Assembly: GCA_002049455.2 (NCBI GenBank)
Contig: KV918970.1
Span: 1 to 64,000 of the forward strand
DNA: 64,000 nucleotides
Direction: 5' to 3'
From: Porphyra umbilicalis
Taxonomy: Eukaryota; Rhodophyta; Bangiophyceae; Bangiales; Bangiaceae
Shown: one piece after another, positions 43,401-52,052 of the stretch
Layout of the letters: each line of letters opens with the position of its first letter
Numbering within the stretch: position 1 is the first letter of the stretch
The notes under the pieces: generated by a model
Told to the model about the DNA's origin: nothing
Databases searched by the model: none
The model's input: the letters and a program-made list of their open reading frames with translations, nothing else
Position numbers and translations under genes: made by a program

Positions 43401-44366
43401 CGTGGCTACGGACCCCTTGTCACCCATGGTGACGCTGCGTCCCGTGGTCGTCTGGTTGTCGTCGAAGCACCCGCGCATCCAGCACATGTGTGCAGACGCC
43501 GCAGAATCGACAAGCCACGACTTGGAGATGTCATCGGTGTCAGCCGCATTGCCCACCAGACAGATGGCGTCGTCGCTGTCGCTACCATCGTCAGCCGCAA
43601 TCGCGGCCACCTTGTCCTGTCTCTGCTTCTTGGCCTTGAGCTCTGGGCAATCGTGAGAGATATGCCCAAACTTATGGCAGTAGTAGCACTCGATCTTGGA
43701 GAGGTCACCACGGCGGCCTTGACCTCGATAGTTGGCGCCGACGAGTGCCATGTCGCCAATGCGCTTCGTCGCCGGTGACTTGTCCGCCTGCCGCCGCTCC
43801 TCCTGAAGCAAGCGGCTCTTGACAAAGTCGAGGCTGAGCTCGTCCTCGCCCTTGGCGTCGAGAGTCACCAGCAGGTTCTCGTACTTGGACGTCAGCCCGT
43901 TGAGGACGCTCATGGCAACGTCCATCTCCGTCACCTCGCAGCCCATGGCCTTGAGGTTCTCGCCGAGGTTTCGCACGCGGTTGATGTGGCCCAGCATGCC
44001 CTCGCCGACGGTCATTTCGACGGTGTAGAACTCGCGTCGCGCCTTCATCTTGTTCATCAAACTCTTGCGCTGGAAGACACCTTGCAGCGTCGACCACATT
44101 TCCGCCGTCGTCTTGCAGCCCGCCACGTGCTCGAGCTGCTCAGATCCAAGGGTGAGCCCGATGATGGCGCTTGCCTTCGTGTCTCGACGCTTCCACACCG
44201 CCAACTCGCGGGCGTCCGCGTCCGTCGGCTTGCCGTCTTCGTCAAGTTTATCGTCCAGGTCGCGCAGCGCGAGGACCATCTTAATGCGCTGACGCCACTC
44301 GTGGAAGTTCATCTCCGTCAACTTGTCGATCTTGATGCCGCCCATGCCGGCAGCGCCTCCGTCCAT
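40440..44366 (-). CDS. Copia Gag-Pol polyprotein
   Basis: A 1308-residue intact ORF. Gag occupies about the first 200 residues. A CCHC zinc knuckle is at Cys227, Cys230, His235, Cys240. The protease site is Asp287-Ser-Ala, where most relatives have Asp-Ser-Gly. Integrase has the zinc site His415, His420, Cys449, Cys452 and the triad Asp480, Asp543, Glu579 with the usual 35 residues between the last two. Reverse transcriptase has its first Asp at 905 and the Tyr-Val-Asp-Asp box at 990-993. RNase H carries Asp1155, Glu1198 and Asp1238. All catalytic residues are present. The protein copies element RNA to DNA in cytoplasmic particles and integrates it in the nucleus. Gag and Pol share one frame, so Gag excess must come from processing or RNA-level control. 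Confidence 0.97.
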   Translation of the reverse strand: MDGGAAGMGGIKIDKLTEMNFHEWRQRIKMVLALRDLDDKLDEDGKPTDADARELAVWKRRDTKASAIIGLTLGSEQLEHVAGCKTTAEMWSTLQGVFQRKSLMNKMKARREFYTVEMTVGEGMLGHINRVRNLGENLKAMGCEVTEMDVAMSVLNGLTSKYENLLVTLDAKGEDELSLDFVKSRLLQEERRQADKSPATKRIGDMALVGANYRGQGRRGDLSKIECYYCHKFGHISHDCPELKAKKQRQDKVAAIAADDGSDSDDAICLVGNAADTDDISKSWLVDSAASAHMCWMRGCFDDNQTTTGRSVTMGDKGSVATAGVGTVVLNVIVHGTTRKIKLEKVLHVPTMGFNLMSVGMMEERGAEVSFKGGKTIIKISDKVAACGTRKSGLYHLDMAPLLDIAAVASLQLLHERLGHVNVAGVKRMIKNKDINGLKCSSMAVKVVCEPCVYGKAAMTPMPSAGGGRVSKRLQLVHSDLGGPMSEPSRGGALYFGTFTDDFSRWTDVVFLQKKSDLLSEYKKWLTKAQLHTRTKIKILRSDNGGEYVSNAFKALHDENGTTHQTTVPDTPQQNGVAERLNRVLVEMARTMMRHKDVDQDLWADAIKTAVYIKNRVTSRALPVGKTPFELWTGNKPDVSHMRVLGSTCWVVLHKSHIDGKFGDKAAKGVFLGYPDGSKAYKVILDDGKVVKARSVVFVETNVSEVAEVAEELPGDENVGVETGLGSVSDGEDVDADNDDKNDKQVDGSDKSADDNQGCGGSQDTLRRSGRARRPPVEYWRPVSLVAHEAPTTYVQAVQGQESAKWQIAMDEEMEAIRKNKTWRLTDRPASRRVLKGKWVYKVKNEVDKNGNNTTRHKARLCFMGNRHIKGLDFNETFAPVAKFTTIRCILAMTAANGWELHQMDVKTAFLNGDLDEEVYMEQPDGYVDPTYPDKVCRLLQALYWLKQAPRMWYAKLDDFLKSQGFDNIDPDACLYLLMDDGEIIIVLVYVDDLLLVASSLAAIYKIKDALHKRFEMKDLGEAKVILGLEIRRDKALGTLKLSQGKYAAQVLEKFGMAECNPIGTPLEVGLQLVKADESDDALPYREAVGSLMYLMVGTRPDLAFAIGKLSRFVSCYGKEHWAAIKRVLRYVKGSMDKGLVFDKNSSCVLQGFSDADWAGDHETRRSTTGFTFIFGGAAVSWGSNLQKTVALSTMEAEYMALCEASKEAVWLNKLVQSVATQGLRTAIWGGPINIKVDNSGCIDFSKNPVEHKRTKHIDIRYHFVREAITTDKVTLEHCATVDMVADPMTKELGKTKHDKHVEAMGLC

Positions 44367-44513
44367 GATGTCTTCTCGTCGTAGCGCCCGACCTTGCCGA
44401 GCCGTGCGCCTTGACCGTCACGTCCTTGAACCACCTTGACCTCGTCTTCTTCGCACTTGCCGCGACCGCCGCGACACCAGCTGGCACACCTTGCTCTTGT
44501 CACAGCCCCGGCT

Positions 44514-44527
44514 CTGGGCCCATAACC
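44514..44527 (-). promoter_or_regulatory. Copia primer-binding site, matches initiator tRNA-Met anticodon arm
   Basis: Directly inside the 5' LTR the minus strand reads GGTTATGGGCCCAG. Its complement, CTGGGCCCATAACC, is the anticodon stem and loop of eukaryotic initiator tRNA-Met, including the CAT anticodon. Drosophila copia and yeast Ty5 prime from a cleaved half of this tRNA at the same internal site, so the same priming is expected here. Confidence 0.85.
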
Positions 44528-44947
44528 TGTTGAATCGCAGTGGGGATAGGGGTTGGGGGACCACGGTGAAGTGGTTGAGTGGCTTGAGCTTGTGTGTGTG
44601 TGTGCGAACGTGCTTTGTTGGTTGTCCTAAGGTTCGCCCGCCTCTCCCAACCGAGAGCACCTCTCAAATAGTCCCCACCGGCCCAAGTGCTCCCCCCTCC
44701 CCGCGCCCACACCGACGCCCACGCCCTCGCACCAAATCGAATCACTCACCAAAATCAAAAACCACTAGAGCAAAGCGAAGATCAAATCCAAAACATGCCA
44801 AAAGTAACGCCCCAAGATGACCCAACACAAATGTGTGCAACTTGACCACGTCTTGCAAATGTACCATGTGGGGTACCATAAGGGTCACCGACCATCATCC
44901 ATCCGCGAACCGCCAGTGGAGTCGGCGACGAGCATCACAGTCCAACA
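44528..44947 (-). repeat. Copia 5' LTR
   Basis: 420 bp, the same as 39985-40404. As the upstream LTR in transcription direction it should hold the promoter; I see no clear TATA box. Confidence 0.96.
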
Positions 44948-44952
44948 GGTGA
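44948..44952. other. Target-site duplication GGTGA, right copy
   Basis: GGTGA immediately after the LTR end CCAACA; pairs with 39980-39984. Confidence 0.95.
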
Positions 44953-45410
44953 GTGGCGTCGTCAATGGTAGAGCGGGAGAGGCGGCAGTACTCATCCGCG
45001 CGATCGAACGACTCGCCGTACCCCAGCACTCGCAAGGCAGCCGCCACCTTCTGGATGGCATGAGCCTGCGGGCGGCCGGTAGCGTTGACACTACGCCTCC
45101 AGAACGGCTGGTCGTGGATGGCACGGAACAAGCGGTTGAAAACTGGACGCGGCATCCGGAAACGGTCCTCAAACTCGTCCTCGCCGTACACAGGCGGCCG
45201 CCCGTCTACACCGAAATAGTCACGCAGAATGGCAAACGCACCCAGGTCAAAATCACGCTGCCGATTAGGTCGGCGCCTGCGTCGAGAGCCCCCCGCACGT
45301 TTGCGCACATGACCCGCACATACGGCTAGCCGTGCACGGCGCGCTCCAAAGCAAGCTCGTGCGCCCAGAACCGCCGCAAGCTCCAGCTCGTCCTCACCTG
45401 CCTCGTCCAT
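44953..45410 (-). pseudogene. PIF/Harbinger transposase, N-terminal part (split by copia)
   Basis: About 152 codons from the ATG at 45410 to the copia insertion. After an acidic start and an Arg-rich stretch it has the N-terminal helix region of Plant_tran transposases: Phe-Glu-Asp-Arg-Phe-Arg-Met-Pro-Arg-Pro-Val-Phe, then Gln-Lys-Val-Ala-Ala-Ala-Leu-Arg-Val-Leu-Gly-Tyr-Gly, then a Ser-Arg-Ser-Thr-Ile helix. The frame continues exactly into the C-terminal part at 39979. The open frame extends upstream of 45410 without another ATG. The full protein would be about 480 residues. Confidence 0.85.
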
Positions 45411-45454
45411 GGCCTGTCGGCCACACGTTGGCCGAGCAAATGCTACTGCGACAA

Positions 45455-45720
45455 AGATGGGTGTCACGACGGTGGCGCACGACGGTGGCGCACGACGGTG
45501 GGCACGACGTTGGTCGGTGGGTGGCAGTGGGCAGCGGTGGGCGGCGGTGCGCGGCGGTGCGCGGCGGTGCGCGTCGAGCTACCGCAAAGAAGATGGGCGT
45601 GACGACGGTGGCGCACGACAGTGGCGCACGACGGTGGCGCACGACGGTGGGCACGACGTCGGTCGGTGGGCGGCAATGCGCGGCGGCGGGCGGGGGCGGA
45701 GGGCGGTGGGCGGCTGCGGT
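45455..45720. repeat. Minisatellite, 136-bp unit, about two copies with GGTGGCGCACGAC subrepeats
   Basis: AGATGGGTGTCACGACGG at 45455 recurs as AGATGGGCGTGACGACGG at 45591. Each is followed by repeated GGTGGCGCACGAC and GGTGCGCGGC words. It lies just upstream of the transposase start, where transposase-binding repeats could sit, but no such role is shown. Confidence 0.75.
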
Positions 45721-46927
45721 GCGTGTCATGCGGACGGGCCCGGCGCACGGCATATAAAAAACAGTCGCCAGACGCTGCTGCTGCCGCCTCCCCCCCCCAA
45801 ATCAGGCATGCTGGTGGGGGTGCAGGCATCACCACCGGCCCCAGGCACCCGATGGCTGGTCCGCCAACAGTGCGGGGCCTGGCATCGCACGCCCACATGA
45901 CGCGTGGCGCGGCGCGGCTCCACAAATAATCCGTGCGTGGACACAGCCCAGTGTGCTGAGCACAACCGGTCTTCAGAGGGCCGTGACGCAGTCATATCAG
46001 GTCCACTCCGAAGGTGCGCGGCCCACAGCGCATGCGACCTGTTTTGTGCGTCCACGTCTCTCTTTTGGCCTCGCGAGACGCGGTGTCAGGCAACGTACGC
46101 TTTCAATGTGACCCACCGAGATAGAGGCCGTTGAAGACACTCGGCAGGGGTCGAGGAAGCCGCCACATGGCAACACAAAGCGACCTGTTCGAGATTCGTG
46201 CCCCACGCGAAATGATAGATGACCTCGGCTTGGTCATACTGCGCGTGACCGGTCATTCAGTCACCTCTCGCTGGCCCCCGCGCCGGATCAAATCACGCTG
46301 TGCGATCAAACGACGCCACACGTGGCCACGATCGCGGTCATCATTGAGCGTCGTTTGGCTTCGTTTGGCTTCGATCCGCCCATGACAGCACTCAGATTCA
46401 TGTCAAACTTCTCGACACAGTCGCGAACGGGCGCTCGGGATCCGCATATCGGCCTTCTATGTGGAGAACGCGCCGGCATTCGCGAACGCTTCCGTACCCC
46501 CCGCCTGTTATCCGGTTGGACTTATCCCAATCTTCTAAATCGTTTCTGGTGCCTTTGTGGACAGATCCGGCTCTCTGACGTTGTCGGTGATCACTCAGGC
46601 TGCGATTTTCCACGTAGAGCGCCACGTGGGGCCACGTGGGACACGTGGGCCCATATTGTGTGGATGCGGAACGTTGTTGGTACCGCTCTTATAGCTGGCT
46701 GCGGTGGGGAAAAAACTTTAGCCCTGGGGCACAGGACAAGATGAGGCACTCTCTATCGTCTACCCAGGCCAGGTGGAGGCGCAGCACGAGGCCAGCGTGC
46801 AAGTTCGTAGATACACGACTCGAGCGTGGTGCGTACGTGTCGAGGGTCTCACAACAAGGCCCGTAGCTTGGCTCTGAGCTCCGCGGACTGCGCGGAATTG
46901 ACACAACCAGACTGTGGCAGGTGATTT
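45721..46927. other. Intergenic, no gene
   Basis: Includes GGCCACGTGG repeats at about 46620-46650. No credible ORF and no recognisable transposon terminus that would pair with the far side of the Harbinger unit. Confidence 0.4.
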
Positions 46928-47405
46928 TTATTTGATTATAATCATGGTGATGGTTTTGACCTGCTCGATGGCAGCGCGCAACTGCTGGCCGGCGCAGTCG
47001 GCGTCTTTCCTCATGTCAGCCAGGCAACGGTACATGAAGACCACCTCAGCATAAAAGGTCGTGTGTAGTTCCGTGGCCATGGCGGCCGCGGAGATGTGCA
47101 GCCGCTCCACGAGAACATTGTCCGCAGCGCGGCGCACAAGCGAGGCAATCATGGCCCGGTCGCACAGCGTGAGCACCCTACGCACCGGCTGGTACATGCG
47201 CTCAAACCAGTCGACGCGCCGCGCCGCGGCTTCGTCGGCCGTCTCGACGCCAAAGACGCCGACACGGGCGGCAAACAGTAGCACGCGGTGGGCCAGCACG
47301 TGCCACCGCACATTCCGGTCGTCGGGCGGTGTCAGCGCCGCCTCCAAGGCGCCCTCCGACAGGGTGGCGGGCGCGGCCACAAAGTTGTCGTAGGCCGCTT
47401 AGAGG
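46928..47405 (-). pseudogene. C-terminal domain of the ankyrin-gene family, copy 1, broken
   Basis: About 150 residues of a helical domain with an Arg-Asn-Val-Arg-Trp-His-Val-Leu motif and Trp-Phe-Glu-Arg-Met-Tyr-Gln-Pro. The same domain is at 51530-52050 downstream of the second ankyrin gene. Here it is cut from the ankyrin ORF by that ORF's stop at 47417-47419 and an in-frame TAA at 47399-47401, where copy 2 has CAA. It lacks an ATG and ends abruptly at 46928. I infer the ancestral gene had ankyrin repeats followed by this domain. No known family recognised. Confidence 0.55.
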
Positions 47406-49661
47406 GCGACCAGCGCTCAGGCGGTCGGATCTGCCGCAGTCACATCGGTGTTGGTCACGTCTGCAGCCGCCAGCCACGCAGCTCTGGCTGACTCGAGCTC
47501 CTGGTCCGTCTTTTGGACGGTTTCACGCAAGACTTGCTGGAGCTTCTTTTCCTTCGCAAATTGGAGAGCGGGCACATCATTAGAGCGAATGCCGTCTCGG
47601 TCGGCGCCCCACTCAAGCAGGAGGACCACCACATCCAGGTGCTTGGACTCTGCCGCCACTTGGAGCGCGGCTGTCCTGTTGTCGTCCAAGGCGTCCACCG
47701 CCGCGCCCGCGCAGAGCAGCACGTGCGCCACCCCCTTGTGGCCGTTATGAGCCGCCAGCAGCAGCGGCGTCCAGCCGTCCGATTTCTTAACGTCGACCGC
47801 CGCGTTGGCGCGCAGCAGCACATCCGCCACCTCCTTGTGGCCGTTGTGAGACGCCACGTGCAGCGGCGTCCAGCCGTCCGAGTTCTGGGCGTCGACCGCC
47901 GCGTTGGCGCGCAGCAGTACGTTCGCCACCTCCTTGTGGCCGGTGAGAGCCACCACGTGTAGCGGCGTCGAACCGTCCGAGTACCGGGCGTCGACCGCCG
48001 CGTGGGCGCTCAGCAGCATTTCTGCCACGTCCTTGTGGCCGTTGCCAACCACCGAGTACAGCGGCGTCCAGCCTTTGTTGTCGAACGCGTTGATCGCCGC
48101 CTTGGCAAGCAGCAGCATGTCTGCCACCTTCATGTGACCGTTGGCAGCCGCCAAGTGCAGCGGCGTCCAGCCGTCCGTGTCCCGGGCGTCGACCGGCGCC
48201 TTGGCAAGCAGCAGCATGTCTGCCACCTCCTCGTGGCCGTTGCCAGCCGCCAAGTGCAGTGGCGTCCAGCCGTCCGAATTCTTAACGTCGACCGCCGCAT
48301 TGGCGCACAGCAGCATGTCTGCCACCTCCTCGTGGCCATTGGTAGCCGCCAAGTGCAGCGGCGTCCAGCCATCCGAGGCCTTGGCGTCGACCGCCGCCTT
48401 GGCGCGCAGCAGGACGACGATCAACTTCTTGTGGCCGTTGCGCGCCGCCGCGTGCAGTGCGGTCCCGCCCGAGGACCCGGCCCCATAACTCACCACACTC
48501 GGCTCGCTTTCCACAGCAGCGGCTATGTCTGTCACGTTCCCGGCCACAGCCGCCGTCAAAAAGTCATTTCCAACCACCTTGCTCACCCGCTCGGTCCTCG
48601 ACGACCCGCTCGCCATCGTGAGGCCGTCCCTTGTGGCGTGACCCCCAGTCCCGGTAGCCCTCGCCCCGTGCGCGTGGCGGTGGCTGCGGACGCGGCCGAC
48701 CGGCGCGGCCGGTGGTTCGTCGGGGGGCGGCGCGCGACGCCGGGGCCCGCAGCTGCGGCGACGGCAGCGTCCGCGGCGGGCAGTGGCGGCGTCAGCGACT
48801 GGCGGTGGCAGGCGGGGGGGCGGCCGCCGGCAGCATGCGCCGCCGTCGGGGGCAGCGTCGCGACAGACGCGGAGCACGGGAGCGCCGCGCGCGTTGCGAG
48901 CGGCGTGGCCATGCGAGCTGCCGCGCGGCGCGGCGGCGGGCGCTCTTAACAAGAAGGTGGGGGGCTGCCGCTGGCGGCCCACGCGGGCCGTTTGCCGCTC
49001 GGAACCGACACGTCCCCCCACCGGGCCCAGTGCTGGGGACCTGTGACGTCACGGGTCCTTGTCATGACAATGAGTCCAGCACGGTCGGCTCTGATGGAGT
49101 CGTGTACAATCTGATGCCGCGTCATGTCATTTCGCATGATTTTTCAAGACCCTGTCACTGACGCTTTCCTGTGAGTCTTTTGTGTTCCGTGAAATTCTTA
49201 GGACATCTTACAAACGTGTCTCGCTCTGAGTGGAGCACGTCACGTCGTCGTTGGTCTTCAATTGTCTGTCGTGATGACACAGCAGGGTCGGTGGCAATTC
49301 CCCCAGCAGTAAATCGGATGCAACAGACCATGCTTTTACCGTACTCAGATCTCATGCACATTTCGCAATGCTGGGGCAACATTCCTCACACCTTTCTCCA
49401 GCACATGCTGAGAACGTTTTTTGGATACGAGGCACGTGTGTACAACACCCAGGCCTATGGCAACTTCAACCCCGGGACCGCTGACCAGGGTGCCCTCCCT
49501 GCTCGCTCGTGGATACCATAATGCGTCTTGCACCGGGTCATCATCAGACCAAGACCGTCACGAGGTGATAAGACGGCGCCGTCCATTTGCTCACTACCAT
49601 TGGAACAGTTTGCGTACGGAGGGCCATGAACCGCATGACGAACGCATAAACCCGTGGTTTC
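46953..49661. repeat. Segmental duplication, copy 1 (2.7 kb)
   Basis: Covers the end of the tail domain, the ankyrin gene and 0.7 kb upstream of it. It matches 51530-56657, but without the three transposon insertions of that copy. The homology breaks are near 46953 and 49661. Confidence 0.85.
47417..48616 (-). CDS. Ankyrin-repeat protein, copy 1
   Basis: 399 residues from the ATG at 48616, chosen because the paralogue at 54556 starts with the same Met-Ala-Ser-Gly-Ser. After a helical lead of about 60 residues come ten 33-residue ankyrin repeats with the usual Thr-Pro-Leu-His and Gly-His-x-x-Val-Ala-x-x-Leu-Leu motifs. The last two are diverged. Ankyrin arrays bind other proteins; the partner is unknown. 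The repeats are very alike at DNA level, as expected from recent expansion or gene conversion. The C-terminal domain seen next to both copies is out of reach because of a stop at 47417. The frame extends upstream to 49021 in GC-rich sequence that I regard as 5' leader. Confidence 0.8.
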   Translation of the reverse strand: MASGSSRTERVSKVVGNDFLTAAVAGNVTDIAAAVESEPSVVSYGAGSSGGTALHAAARNGHKKLIVVLLRAKAAVDAKASDGWTPLHLAATNGHEEVADMLLCANAAVDVKNSDGWTPLHLAAGNGHEEVADMLLLAKAPVDARDTDGWTPLHLAAANGHMKVADMLLLAKAAINAFDNKGWTPLYSVVGNGHKDVAEMLLSAHAAVDARYSDGSTPLHVVALTGHKEVANVLLRANAAVDAQNSDGWTPLHVASHNGHKEVADVLLRANAAVDVKKSDGWTPLLLAAHNGHKGVAHVLLCAGAAVDALDDNRTAALQVAAESKHLDVVVLLLEWGADRDGIRSNDVPALQFAKEKKLQQVLRETVQKTDQELESARAAWLAAADVTNTDVTAADPTA

Positions 49662-50308
49662 CGCACAGCCAACACTCCCATGAACGACCTGTTGCTCGTA
49701 CGTATCCCTTTTGCGCACATGCGCGCAGGCACCGAGCAAGCCATATGCCTCGAGACCCCTCGCAGCCCTGTAGCCCACAAGCACCAACTCTATCGTAATT
49801 GCATTCCTTTTTTGGATACATTGCGCTTCATCGCATCCGATGCGCTTCCCAGCAGGGTCGTCGGTGTGGGCAACCATCCTCCTCGTCGGCACCACGCCCG
49901 GCGGGTGCATTCGGGACGGGCCATCGTCGATCCGTCAAAGACGGGGGGGGTGGCCCCTGTGGTCGTGGCGGACTGGGGGTGCCCACCAGTCCGCTCGCGG
50001 CGCTGCGCTGGGGGGCAGGCGAGGGGGTGTGGGGCTGCTCCGGGGTGGTCTCCGTTGCTCGGCGGGTTGGAGGGGAGGGGGGGGCAAGTGCCGATGGTGT
50101 GGTCGCGCCAGCCGACCCTGTCGGCAGTGCAAACCCCCCATCACCTGGGGGGCGGCTTGCGCGGGCGGCGGCGGGTCTTTCATGTGCGGGGGGACGGGGT
50201 GATGATGGGGCAAGCGGTAACGCGGGGCTCCTCGGCGGGCAGAGGGGGTGCGGTGGGACAGGGCGGGCGTGCGTGTTGGTGGCGGTGGAGGTGCCGTTGG
50301 GTCGGACG
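48617..50308. other. Upstream region of the ankyrin gene and intergenic DNA
   Basis: 48.62-49.66 kb is the part shared with copy 2 (non-coding as far as I see, conserved equally in all frames). 49.66-50.31 kb is unique, partly GC-rich, with no credible gene. Confidence 0.45.
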
Positions 50309-52052
50309 CTATTGGACGTTGCGTCTGTCGTTCCTGTTCGGCATTGTCATTGCCACTATACATGCAAGCACGCGTCCCCAACGCATAAAAGAAAACGCAA
50401 AAAAACAGACAACTCTTAACCGCTGCACGGCAAAGCGCTGAACCTTCTCAATGAAGCTCGTCACAGACGCGACCGCCCCGAGGCATCCCCCCCAGTAGCC
50501 AAACAAACACAGGGCCATCTCGTGCGCATCGGGGCTCCGCACCAAACTCTCCCCCGTCACGCAGTGCTCCGCCGCCGCCGCCTGCATGATCGTCTGCAGC
50601 GCCGCGCGCTCTGGCGCGTCGTACACGCGCGCCACGGACTCGAACGGCCGGTCTGCCGGTTAGCGGTGACCGTCCAGTCGCGGGCGCCGGCAAAGATGTC
50701 TGCGTGTGACGGTCATGGGGCGGCCGCCCGCGGCTGGCGCGGGGCGGTCGCGCCCGCCACCGGCACGGTGGGTGGCACGGGCAGGGCGGCGGGAGTGGAA
50801 GCGTTGCACCCTACCCCTGCCGACAGGGGGGCGTAGGAGGCGGTGGCCGTCGCCGTCGGCACGGAAGACGGTGATGCAAACGGGGCCGGAGGCGTGGCGT
50901 GCCCGCCGCCGCCCGCCGAGGGCGGCAGGTCGGCGGCAGGTGGGATTGCCGGCCGCGCCGCTGCACGGTTGCGCAGCGCGGCGGCGATGTCGCCGCCATG
51001 CCCAATGGCCGCCTCCTGGGTCGCGCCTGTGAAATCCTCCAGCGGGTCACCCCCCGCGTCCGACGCCGCTTTGCTAGCCTCCACGTCGCCCGCCGAGTCG
51101 CCGACCGCGTCCACACCGCCCTCTGGCTCTGTCCCGCCGCAGTCGAGCACCGTCGCGACGCTGCCGAGCTGCTTCTCCAGCGCCACGACCGACTCAAAGG
51201 GCTGCAAGGCCGCCGACAGTTTCTCCGCCTGCTTCCGGGAGAGTCTGTCCTCCACATTGCCGACCATCACCAGCACCTGCCGCGCCGCCGCAAGGTCCGC
51301 CGGGTCGACAACGCAGCGCACAAGCGGCCGCCGCCCCGCCGGGCAGGCCGACGGCCAGCCCGGCTACCACGTCAATGGTGGCGCCGAGCACACCGCCGAC
51401 CACGGGGGCAAGGCTCACCCCGATCTTGACGGCCGACTTGGCCAGCGCCACCTTGCGCTCGCGCTCCTCCTTGTCAACGATGTACTGCCCAATGCTGTTG
51501 ATGGCCGCGCGCAACTGCTGGCCCGCGCAATGGTTTTGACCTGCTCGATGGCAGCGCGCAACTGCTGGCCGGCGCAGTCGGCGTCTTTCCTCATGTCAGC
51601 CAGGTAACGGTGGATGCTGACCACCTCAGCATAAAATGTGGCGTGTAGTTCCGTGGCAATGCCGGCCACGGAGATGTGCAGCCGCTACACGAGCCCATTG
51701 TCCGCAGCGCGGCGCACAAGCGAGGCAATCATAGCCCGTTCGCAAGGCGTGAGCACCCTACGCACCGGCTGGTACATGCGTTCAAACCAGTCGACGCGCC
51801 GCGCCGCGGCTTCGTCGGCCGTCTCGACGCCAAAGACGCCGACGCGGGCGGCAAACAGTAGCACGCGGTGGGCCAGCACGTGCCACCGCACATTCCGGTC
51901 GTCGAATGGCGTCAGCGCCGCCTCCAAGGCACCCACCAATAGGTCGGCAGGAGCGACCACAAAGTTGTCGTAAGCCACTTGAAGGGCGATCAGCGCTTGG
52001 CGGTCGGATCCGCCGCAGTCACATCGGTGTTGGTCGCGTCTGACGCCGCCAG
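50309..52052 (-). pseudogene. C-terminal region of the ankyrin-gene family, copy 2, decayed
   Basis: Read from 52050 downward: the same domain as in copy 1 (to an in-frame TAG near 51690, where copy 1 has GAG), a short local duplication near 51510-51560, then a stretch with a hydrophobic Gly/Val-rich segment that could enter a membrane (about 51370-51440). After a frame change near 51320 comes a helical part, then a Pro/Ala-rich linker, and after another change a last segment with several aromatic residues ending near 50309-50440. Together these suggest an ancestral protein of ankyrin repeats plus a long C-terminal region. Copy 1 lacks everything beyond 46928. The hydrophobic segment invites comparison with membrane-active helices of cell-death proteins, but I have no motif to support that. 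Confidence 0.5.

Larger units (their letters stand above)
39985..44947 (-). mobile_element. Full-length Ty1/copia LTR retrotransposon, 4963 bp
   Basis: The element has two 420-bp LTRs with TG...CA ends, a 5-bp duplication (GGTGA), a primer-binding site next to the 5' LTR, a polypurine tract next to the 3' LTR, and one uninterrupted gag-pol ORF. By eye the two LTRs are identical, so the insertion is recent and the copy may still be able to move. It is transcribed on the minus strand and inserted inside a Harbinger transposase gene. The domain order protease-integrase-RT-RNase H defines the copia superfamily. Confidence 0.97.
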
